From: Tribonema minus
Taxonomy: Eukaryota > Sar > Xanthophyceae > Tribonematales > Tribonemataceae
Direction of reading: 5' to 3'
Length of the DNA: 64,000 bases
Assembly (NCBI GenBank): GCA_017506865.1
Contig: JAFCMP010000556.1
Location: 372,001-436,000 of the forward strand
Below are positions 1 through 10,873 of this stretch, piece after piece; the first letter of the stretch is position 1, and each line of letters opens with the position of its first letter. Under the pieces are notes generated by a model that saw nothing but the letters and a program-made list of their open reading frames with translations, ran no database searches and was not told the origin of the DNA. A program made the translations under genes and the position numbers.

Positions 1-2157
1 GCGCTGGTTGCAGGGCGGAAAGTTCAAGTTCTGAGCGGAGCGTCACCGTAACTGAGCGCGAAGCATGATGCTCTGGAGTACTTTTGAAGACATCATCATG
101 CAGTCGCCACCCCGCAGCGTTGCGGCTTACGGTCGGCGCTCGAGTGGGGGTGTGAGTTAGGGTGAGGGTTAGCGCGAGGCCCCTGTGTAACGCATCCGCT
201 CGAGGCCGATCAGTGGGTGTGCTCAACAAGGTTTTCGAACAGGCGTAGAGGAGCCGCCATCGCCACAGCTTGCAGAAAATACAAGTACAACGCTGAATAG
301 CATCCCTTTCAACAACACCTGCGCCGCGCAGCGCGGCAGCTCCACCGCCGCGCTGCAGCGGCGCAGCGCGTCAGAGCGCGCACGCGTGACGACCGCGTGC
401 GCTCGTAACCCACATTGCAATCCATTTAAGGGCCGCAAGGCGTTCACGTTGCAGTGTCTGGGTTCATCGTGCTTAGTCGCTTGTGATGTGGCGCTGACGT
501 AATAGCCACTGAAGTGAAGCACAGGAACCGCCTGCCATGCCCCACCTCCACTTTTCATTGCTTCTTTAGAGCTGTCTTTTTCCTTTTCGAACTACTGCAT
601 CAATATCTGCAAGTAAGCCCACGTGAAAGCGTACCACCTCAACATACTGCATGCACTCATTGTGTTCCACAAGTAGTCGACCAACCACTGAGAGAGCACC
701 AGGCATGGGCGATGATGATCAAGCCTTCGGGGTAAGGTAAGGATTAGGGGTAGGGTTAGAAAGTTAGAATCAGGGTCAGGGCTAGGGCTAGGAATAGGGC
801 TAGGGCTTGCCTGTCGTGCTCCGCGCGCCGCCGCCACATCAGTCGCGCCAGCCACCGCCGCACACAGCTGCAGCAGGGACAAAGCGTCAGCGTGCCAGTG
901 ACATTGACCAAAATCTTTCACAGATCTTCATCACGTGCTAGTTGAAGTTGAGGTGCAGAAACAGCGCGGCAACTCATGCAAACACTTGTCACAGTCGCAG
1001 GGGGAGTCTTTGGGTATGCGTTGGGGTTGACCGCGCCCTCGTGTTGAAGTGACGGATGGACGTAAAACGCAGCAAAACCCCGCCACCTCGCCCTAACTTC
1101 AGGGTACACCGCACCCCTGACTGAGTCTACATGCCCTGGACGCTGGAAAAGCACACTTCAAACGCTGGCGCACGATCTGCGAGCCGCACATCACCGAAGC
1201 CCCCACAAGCCGGCAAAGTGCGTTTCGGAGCTGCAGATACGGGAACCAGAGATGATCTCGTGCGTGCACGCGTTGCCGGCAGCAGGACCCTTGGGCGCTG
1301 GCTCCAACAACACTTGAACCATGCGCTCGACTCTAACTCTGGCGCAGCACACCCCAAAACACTGGCACGCAGCCTTAGTACTCCCAATGCACGCGCCGCC
1401 AGCAGGGGCCCTCAGGCGCTGGCTTCGGCGGCACATTCGACCACGGCCCCGATGCTAACCATAAAAATAGAACAGCGCACCCCAAAACGCTGGCACGCAG
1501 CCTTCGTAATCCCGATGCGCGCGCTGCCGGCAGAGACGCTTGAGCGCTGGCTTTGACGGCGCTTCGTTGAAAATGCGGTGCTGCGCACTAGCAAAGGCAG
1601 CGGAGGAGGCTGAGAGGCGCTGCCGGACCGTGGGTGCTGGGCTCACGAGAGTGAACAAAGGCTTTACTTAGCATACAAGGCAGCATGTAACCGTCAGACG
1701 GTAGGAAGTCTCCATCAAGAAGCGCACAATTCCAAGAACACGCCTGGCACGTGCTATGAAACTGCTGGGTTTGACCCCCAACCATACCAGATAGTTGCGA
1801 CAGAAGCAGGAACTGTCCAGACTCTAACAGCTTCGACCATGGGCCTCGATCCGAACCCTAGCCCTAGGGTTAGGGTTGGCCCCCTCACCTGAAGCGCGCT
1901 GCGGCACGCGCCTCCCAGACGAGGCTGCCTCCGCCGTCGCCGCCGCCTGCGATGAAACAGGGTGAGTGTTGGGATAAGAACGGGCATGAAAGCGTAGGAG
2001 GCTGAGCAGGCCTAGGATGAGGGTCACAGTCAGGGGAAGGGTTAATGTAAGGCTTAACACTGTCTCTGGGCGCGGCTACGCTGTAGCCCTAACCTAACCC
2101 TAACCCTAACCCTTCATTGACGGAACGGCGTGCATAAGGATCCTGCGGAGAGTCGCA
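1..2157. other. Unassigned region with telomere-like tracts
   Basis: No gene can be supported here. The region should hold the 3' end of the VASt-domain gene on the minus strand, whose last recognised exon ends at 3294 in phase 1. One possible terminal piece is a minus-strand acceptor near 868 (ctgctgcag) that would add about ten codons before a TGA; this is weak. Degenerate TTAGGG/CCCTAA tracts occur near 735-810, 1858-1875 and 2088-2114. A tandem repeat at 1190-1560 is listed separately. Confidence 0.4.
1190..1560. repeat. Tandem array, three to four ~120-bp units
   Basis: Related blocks recur near 1205-1320, 1340-1440 and 1470-1560. Each has a 'cgctggcacgcagcctt' or similar core followed by 'gcgcgctgccggcag' and 'gcgctggct'. 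It resembles the exon-edge arrays elsewhere in the window, but no source exon was identified and the strand of the parent gene is unknown. Confidence 0.55.
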
Positions 2158-3293
2158 CTCACCTGAGCGCTGCTGCACAGCCTCCCCCTCCGCCGCCGCC
2201 GCCGCCGCCACCACCTTGCAGCTGAGATCAGGCCTTACCTTTGCCCTATCTCAGACTATCTGAGGCCCCCACGAGGCCTAGCTCTAGCCCTAACCCTAAC
2301 CCTACGTCTGACCCGAGCCGTGTGCGCGGCTAGAGTCGCATCACCGAGAGGAGCCCCCCCTCTCCCCACCCCCCCTCCACCACCCATTTTCTGGTACCCG
2401 AGCGCTGCTGCTGTACCCTAACCCTAACCCTAACCCTAACTCTAACCCTAATCCTAACCCTGCTCTCATCGACGGTACGCCGTACACATTTCAGGGTCCT
2501 GCGGAGAGCCACGTTGAAGTTCGACTTGAACGTGGTGACGTCCCGCACCGCGCATGCGCGCTGGCGGAGACGAAAGGGAGTTAGTTCGCGGAGTCCTGGT
2601 GCCGGCGTGACAGACGTGGTACGCGGTGCGTTGCGAGGGTTTGCAACAGTTGGAGTAGCGCTCACCTGAGCGCTGCTGCACAGCCTCCCCCTCCGCCGAC
2701 GCCGCCGCCGCGCCGCAGCTCCCCGGCGGCGGTACATGGGGCTGACATCAGGCCTGACCCTTGCCCTATCTGAGGCCTCTCGTTGTAACCCTGGAATGAC
2801 ACCTGCCCTGGCTGTGTACGCGGCTACGCTGCCCAGGGCACGGCACTGAGAAGACCCCCCCCTCTCTCCGCCCCCCTCTACCCCCTTTGCGTACCTGAGC
2901 GCTGCTGCACAGCCTCCCTCCGCCGTCGCCGCCGCACCGCAGCTCCCCGGCGGCGGCAACCCCCTGACAGCGCCAGCCCGCTTATTGTACCTGAGTGCTG
3001 CTGTCAACCCCACCCTTATCCGAACCCTAACCCTAGTTCTCATTAATGGTTACGCCATACGCATTTCAGAGTCGTGCTCACCTGAGCGCTGCTGCACAGC
3101 CTCCTCCGCCGCTGCCGCCGCCGCCGCCGCGCTGCAGCTGCCCGGCGGCGGCGCCCCCCTGTACAGCGCCAGCCCCGCTGATTGTACCTGAGCGCTGCTG
3201 CTGTAAACCCAACCCTAATTCTCACCCTAACCCTAACCCTAACTCCCATCGACGGGTACGCCATTATGATACACATTTCAGGGTCGCGCTTAC
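2158..3293 (-). repeat. Donor-edge copies of the 3599-3294 exon
   Basis: The exon end (GC-rich Ala/Gln codons ending gcagcagcgctcag) plus donor recurs downstream on the minus strand with donors near 3081, 2894, 2665 and 2162; shorter pieces lie near 3187, 2992 and 2400. Units are roughly 190-250 bp. Most carry one CCCTAA tract (3216-3244, 3020-3035, 2414-2460, 2290-2305, 2088-2114). Confidence 0.85.
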
Positions 3294-6200
3294 CTGAGCG
3301 CTGCTGCACAGCCTCGCCCTCCGCCGCTGCGGCCGCCGCCGCTGCGCCGCAGCTCCCCGGCGGCGGCGCCCCCCTGTACAGCGCCAGTCCGCCGTCATCG
3401 CGCAGCAGGAGGTAGTGCGGAACGCACGCCACCGCCGCCGTTGCCGCCGCCGCTGCCGCAGGCGCTGCAGGTCCAGAGGCAGCAGCGGCGGCGGTGCTGC
3501 TGAGTGCTGCTGCCGATGTTGACGGGCGCCGCGCGTTCGTGTTGCCGCCGCGCGGCGTGCAGCAGCTGGCCAGGCACTCCCCGCTGACCAGCGCTTCGCC
3601 TGCGGCAGGGCGCAGCGCCGGGGGGGGGACCGCTGTGATGAGAGGAAGTGTAGGAATCTATTACAGCATGACGCGCATACAGCGCAGTGCCCCCTGCTCC
3701 CCCCCCCCTCGCGCGCGCCAGTCAGCTGAGAGTCGAGTGCGCGCAGCAGCTGGCCAGCTGAACAGCATCTCGCCTGTGGCAGCGGGGGGCGTGGCGGTCG
3801 AGGCGGCGGTGCCGAGGGGTCTACTGTGAGAAGAAGGGCATTTGGAGGTAGTGAGTGTGGGCGGCACAGTGCCGAGCGCTGCTGCTCGTGGCACCGCTGT
3901 CGGCCTTCTCACCATCACCCCGCCAGAGGCCCACCTGCACCGCGCATCGCGCACGCGCTCGTGGCGCACGGCAGCAAATTGAACTTGAAGTGCGAGCAGC
4001 GCCTCGCCTGCGCCGTCGTGGGGACCATTGTGCTGAGAAGACAGGTGTTAGGATTTGTCGAAGCGTGACGCACTTTGCAGCGCAGTGCGCCCTCCCCCCG
4101 CCCCTCCCGCCCCCCTGCGCACGCACGCCGGCCAGCGACACATTGCCCCAGGCCACGGCTCCAAGATGAAAACGAGTATATCAGCGCCACCTCCGGAGTA
4201 TTGCTGCCCACTGCCACTGCCATGCAGCAACGACCTCCACGCGCATCGCCCACCCACCTGACGCCACCTTCAACCTGAAACTTCAACTTAACTTGACCAA
4301 TGCGCAACGTGCGCCTGCACCAGCTCCTGAGCTTTGCTGTGCCCCCTCCCCCCACTCCCTTGACCTACGCTTCCCCCTCCCTTGCCCCCCACCCCCCACA
4401 CACCGCGACCACTCGACGCCGACCTCTCATCGCGTCACACGACAAACGCATCAACTTCAACTTAAGAAGGGGGTTTTGGGAGGGGGGGGGGGGGGGGGGA
4501 GCGATGGCCACGTTGTCTGACGCGAAAGGATGGAAGCAAGTTTGAGGGGGGGGGCTGGGGGGGGGGGGGGGGGGGGGGTATCAGGGGGCGGCATTGTAGT
4601 GGTCAATGCTGTAGGTTCTGGTGTCAAACGAGGCGACAAGGGTCTGAAGCGGAGGCACTGGTAGCGATGAGCGCTGCTGCCGCCCCCAGTGGCAAGCCCA
4701 CCATCGCTGAACCAAGCCTCCCTCCCCCTCCCCATCACGACCACCAGACACCCGCGTCTCACCGCTTTCGACAACTGTACAAGCTCACCCGGCACCAGCT
4801 TCAGCTTGAGCACTGCCCCGGGCCACGGCGCGGCGGCGCACTCCTTCTGCGCCTCTGCATCCTGAGCGATGCTGCTGCTGCTGCTGCCGCTGCCGCTGCT
4901 GCTGCTGCTGCTGCTGCTGCCGCCGCTGCGCATGGCGTCGCCCCCCCCCCCCCCCCCCCCCCAACTAATCACAATTCGACACGCGTGCCTCACCGCTTCA
5001 CAAGCTCACCTGGCATGAGCTTCAATTTGAGCACCGCCCCGGGCCACGGCGCGGCGGCGCACTCCTCCTGCGCCTCCACTTCCTGAGCGCTGCTGCTGCT
5101 GCTTGTGTCAGTGCTCAAGCTCCACCTCCCCAGCGCCCACCCCACCCAGTCGCTCACGGCGCCGGCCCAGGTCCTGCTGCCGCTGCCGCTGCTGGTCGCT
5201 GCCGTGGCGACCTGACGAGCGGGGGTCATCGTGTCGTCGCGCAGGGGGGGGGTCATGGGGGCATCGCTGAATACAGGGTTCATCAAGGGTGACAGTCGCA
5301 CGGGGCTCATGAAACACTTTGCGATTTATGTAGCGCCCACCCCACCCAGGCGCTCACGGCGCCGGCCCACTCCTGCCGCTGCTGGTCGCTGCCGCGGCGA
5401 CCTGACGAGCGGTGGTCACACATGATATCGCGTATGGGGTGAGTAGGGGGGGGGGGGGGGGTAAAATTGCTGATTCCAGGGTTTATCGAAGGTAGCAATC
5501 GCAGGGGGCTCATGAAACATTTTGCAATCTAACGCCCACACCCCACCCAGTCGCTCCTAGCGACAGTGCAGGTCCTGCTGACGGTTGCTGCCGCAGTAAC
5601 CTGACGGGAAGGGGTCATGACCTGTCAGGCGGGGGGCGCGCACGCGGGGGTCAGGGTGCAGGTGCTCATTCAGGGTTTCACAAGGGGCGTGACAACAATT
5701 GCAGTGGGCGCATGACACAGTTTGCCACCATGTACAGCTCCCATGGCGATGATGCAGGACGTCGTCCTCTACCTCGACCACATACATACCGTAGAGAGCA
5801 TGCGCACCGTCTTATCTACGTACCTGCCGGTCGCAACCCCCTCCCCCCCCCCCTTGCGTGCTGGTGACGGGGGGTGATATACATACTTACATATTGGGGT
5901 GTTATTAGTAATAAATCAATGAGATATCATATTGGTGATATTTTACTAACCAATGAATAAAACCAGCACCGACGCAGGTACGTACCTGCTGCCCCGCAGC
6001 GACGCCCCCATCGCGCTCGAGAGAGGGGGCGTGTGCACGCGCGTCATGCGCCGCCGCGCCGCCAGCGCCCTTTCCAACTTCAAGTTGAAGATGGCTGCGC
6101 GCCAGCGCGAGCCACTCGCGGAAGGCGTCGCCCTGCTCAATGACTGTGTCCTTCTCGATCTGTGACGAGAGGTTAAGCAATGTGGTAGGTGAGGGTCAGG

Positions 6201-9200
6201 ATTGGAGTTGACATGCAAGAGCGCGAGCCAGTCGTGACATGCACCGCCTTGCTCGACAACCGTACATTACTCAGCATGCGGCGGGGATTGAGGCGCAAGG
6301 CAGTGAGGGCAAGTCCTCCTCGATCTGCAAGAGAGGTGGAGCCATGTGGCAAAACTAGGGTTAGCGTGAGGGGAAATATTAGGGTTGGAGTCAGGGCGTG
6401 GCAGCGACGCCGATTCGTGGGAGTGTTAGGGTGCATCAGGGTTAGGGTTAGGGTCAACAGCATGGTGGCAGTGCTCCGCACTCACTGAAGGCATCGCCTT
6501 GCTCAACAGCTATGTGTTCCTCAATATGTGGCAAGGGTCAACATCTCACCCCTTCACATGTCAACGAAGCGCCGCCTCTCACCTTGCCCTTGGAGAGTGC
6601 AGGCTTGGTGAACTCGACCGAGAGGGGTTGCTCATCCCATCATCATCAAGCATCTATCTCGGTGTCGCAATTCACACATATATGTTCGACTCGTGGCTAA
6701 TGACAGCAGCAGCGGCGACCACGGTCATTGGTGGAAGGCATTTGCGGCTAACCACACCTTGTCACCTAGGGTTTTAAGATCTGTTGATTCGTTTCCACAT
6801 AAACAGGTGAATCGTCGTTGCCGCTCACCTTGCCCTCAAAGAGGGCAAGCATGCTGAACTTGACCCAGAGAAGGTGTTCATCCCGTGACCAAACCCCTGG
6901 GTGTTGTGTGGTAGTGAGCGTGAAGTATTATGTGGTAGTGAGGGTCTAGCTTGGTATTGCGTTCAATCCACTTACAAAGGTGAATACAAAGGAATACAAA
7001 GGTGAAAACAAAGGTGAATCGTCGCCTCCTACCTTGCCCTTGAAGAGGGTGGGCTTGCTGAACTCGACCCAGAGCGCGATGGCGACAACGCTGCCCCTGC
7101 CGTCAGTGCTCGGCGTTATGCGCCAGAGGCTGCGGACGGTGAAGTAGTCGCAGTACGGCACGCCCGACACCTGAGCAGTGATGCGGACAGAGAAGACGCG
7201 CTCGGTCAGTTCCAAAAACTTGAGCAGCTGACACAAGTGGCAAACGTGCTAAATATAAGTACGGCACACCCGACTAAAGAACGATGATGCAGGTGGTGAT
7301 CGCTCTCAAAAAGCAGTAGGGCACGCGCGACACCTGAGCAACGATGCGGGTACAGAGCATATGGCTAGGTGAGCCGCAATGAGAGATGATGCAGGTGGTG
7401 ACAGCGCTCCGAAAGCAGCAGGGTACCCCCGACACCTTAGGGTTCGGATTGGGGTTAGGGTTAGGGCTGAAGAGCAATGATGCAGGCGGTGGCAGCGCTA
7501 AAAAGCAGTAGGACACGCCTGACACCTGAGCCGCGATGCGGGCACAGACAACGCTTGGTAAGCTCCAAAAAGTTGAGCTGTTGCAGTGGGCGGCGAAAGT
7601 GCTCAGTAAGCCTGCCCCGACACCCTGAGCAACAATGCGGGCACACACTGCGCATGGGTAAGGTGAGCCCCCTCTCAGAACCTGAGCAGTGATGTGGGGC
7701 GGTGATAGCGCTCAAAAAGCGGTACGGCACGCCTGACACCTGAGCAATGATGCGGATGGAGACGGCGCTCGTTAAGCAATAAAAGCTTGAGCTATTGAAA
7801 TTGACGGTGAAAGTGCTCAGAAAACCTCCCTCAACACCCTGAGCAACGATGAGGGCACAGACTGCGCATGGGTAAGGTGAGCCCCCTCTCAGAACCTGAG
7901 CAGCGATGTGGGGCGGTGATAGCGCTCAAAAAGCGGTACGGCACCCCCCACACACATGCGCAACTGTGCGGGCGTAGACAGTGATTGAGTGAGGTAAGCC
8001 CCCCTAATACGCGAGCAATGATGCGGGGGTGGCAGCGCTCGGTAAGCCTCCCTAAACGGCTAGCGTTGTTGCGGACACGGACAGCGCACAATGCAGTGAA
8101 GGCGGACACCACGCGGGCGGAGACACCGGTCAGCAAGCGCGGCAACTCGAGCAGCAGCGTGGACGAAAGTGACACTCTCGGGCAAGTGAAGTGCTGCAGG
8201 TGCTCAATTATGCGCAGTGGGCGGGGTGCATGCAAAAACATAAATACACACATACACACCCTGGTCTACTGCTGACATACAGAAGCGCTGTATCATGAGC
8301 TCCGTGGACCGAGACAGCGATCAGAGGGCTAGGGTTGATGATGCACCCATAGCTGATGGGTCAGGGTCACGTCCAGGTTAGGGTTAGAGTGCCAAACCCT
8401 CATTGCAGGACGTCAACCAGGAGCGCTAGGTCCGGGCCAGGGCAAGCGGTACAGCTTGGAAGCGAGTTTGGTGACCTTGAGGTTAGGGATCACTATCTAT
8501 TGAACGCGTTTTTCTGACGCGCACCTGCTTGCACTCCCCTACTAGGAGCGCCGTGTTGAAGCTGGGGCTAGAGCTCAGGTTAGCATTGAGGCTTGGGGTG
8601 GGGTTGGACCACACAACCCTAATTACGAGACGCGCACCTGCGTGCATTCGCAAACAAGGTGACCGTGAAGGGGCTAGGGTTTGGGTTTCGGGTTGTGTTG
8701 GGGCTACAGGCTTGGACTGGCGTTTGGTAACCGAACTCTGGCCATTGAACTCGTTTGTGGGACGTGCACCTGCGCGCACTCCCCTATCAGGAGCACCGTG
8801 CTGGGGGCTAGGGGGGTTAGAGCTCGTGTTAGCGCAAGGGCTGAATCAGGGTCTGGAAACCTTTTTTATGATCTTGTACAGTGTACCTGAGTGGTGGCGC
8901 TAGGCTTAGGGTGTGGATGAGGGCTAGGCTGGGAGTAGGGTCTGGTAACCTATGTCTGATCTCGTAAAGTGTACCTGCGTGCACTCCCCTATTAAGAGCT
9001 CTGTGCCGCCAGTGTCCGCGCCCTCGCCCAGCCGGTACGCCTGCACCTTGTGCGTTCCGGCGTGACTCGGCATGCCGGGAAATCGCGTCTGCAGGGACAG
9101 CAGAACGTGCAAACACATCCGTCAACGCACGTGTACTACTCCGTGATTTTTCAGCACTGCAAGTATCGAGCGTAGGTTTCATTCATCAGCAAGCACAGGC

Positions 9201-10842
9201 GCCGCATGTGCACATTTCGTGACCCCGTGTGTGTTAATGGCTCGGCATGCCGGGAAATCGCGTCTGCGGGGACGACAAACAGATTTCAATGAGCGCATGC
9301 GTAGCATTGCATAGAGGGTGACAGGGTAGGTACAGAGACGCGCCCGTCAGTACATACGTACGTACCATTTACATGCCTGATGTAGGGTCTTCATCGTTCA
9401 GTATGATGCATAGTGAAATTTGACGTGTTGCGCGCCGGTGAGGCTGGGCATGCCGCGGAACCGCGTCTGCGCGGGATGACAGGGTACGGAGACGCGCCCG
9501 TCAACACATACATAGCAATTACAAGCTGTACATGTATGATGTAGTCATGTAATCATTTTAAAATTAAAGTATGCTATACAGTCACATGATGCTCTGTGCG
9601 TGCCAGCGTGGCTCCGCGTGCCGGGGAACCGCATCGGCGGGGGGCGAGAGGGTGCGGGGACGCGCCTGTCAATACATACATACCCCGTCAAATACATACA
9701 TGCCATGTACATGTATGATGTAGTAGATTTCATCGACTAGGATGATGTACAGTGACAGGGGACATCATGCGCGCCGGCGTGGCGACACGAGCATGCCCAT
9801 CTGTACATACTTGCCACGTATGTGTGTACATGCACGGTTCCATTGTATGGTCCATGACACTGTGCGTGCCGGCGTGGCTCGGCTCGCCCGGGGAACCGCG
9901 TCTGCCGGGACAGGAGCACACGCACGCAGGTTCATCAGCATGTAAATAGGCATACTTCAACTTCAATGTCGCGGGGACCGCACCTGAGAGCCCCCCAGCA
10001 TGACCACTTCATGCGCTGATGGAGGAAAGGCGTGTGGCTGGGTTTAGTGTTTGGTTTAGGGCTGTGAATAGGGCACATGCATCGAGAGTCACGGTCAGGG
10101 TGAGGGTTTGAGTTAGGGTCAGGGCTTGAGGTACAGGTGCGTGGCAGCGCTCCACGCCATAATTCGGAGGCACGGATGCGAGGCTGGGCGCTTAGGGTTG
10201 TGGGTTAGGATTAAGGGTCAGGATAGGTGCGTCTTGAAGGTGAGGATTGCGGTTGGGGTCAGGGTTAGGGCAAGCGTGGCGGCTGGGGTTGAAATACAAA
10301 CCCTCACTGTTGACCAACACTCTCATCCCCAGCGCTGACATCCGAGGCCACTTCCAAACGTCGCGCAGGGTTGAGGTGAGGGTTAGGACGAGGATATCCG
10401 CAAGATCGCTGCACACGACTCTGTGGCCCCTTCGCCCGACACAACCTCACAGGCGTCATTTTCGCCAACATCACACTCCTTCCAGTAAGTGGCATTTTCG
10501 TGGCCCAGTTCACGGGCGATGCACGGCGGTGCAGCAGCACTCCGGAGAGATGCTTGTACCACGTGTACTTGGTTCAAAGGTATGTAACTTCAGAAGTATG
10601 TTCTATACTGACGTCGGGTCGGCGAATGTGAGCGTCACTATCACTATCCTCCCCCCCCCCCCCCCCCCCCCGGGGATAAGACCTTTCTCTGCCCTCACCG
10701 GGAACGCCAGGGACGCCCCAAGAACTTCAACTTGAATCTGCCTTTACGGGGCGCCTGCCCCAATGACTTCAACTTGAACTTGCCTTGACGGGGTGCCTGT
10801 ACGTCAGCATGCGCTGCGCGGATTCCCCTTCGCCGCCGCCGC

Positions 10843-10873
<31 letters not shown>

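Noticed and set aside
1131..1556. 141-aa plus-strand ORF
   Set aside because: It is translated from a tandem array; its repeats follow the DNA units and no domain is seen.
2330..3043. 237-aa minus-strand ORF with poly-Arg and RVRVRV runs
   Set aside because: It is read through degenerate exon-edge copies and TTAGGG tracts, which translate as Arg-Val repeats.
7171..9910. Regular repeats considered as a CRISPR array
   Set aside because: Units are diverged copies of exon edges with splice sites in intron-bearing genes; no cas-like genes, and unit lengths are wrong.
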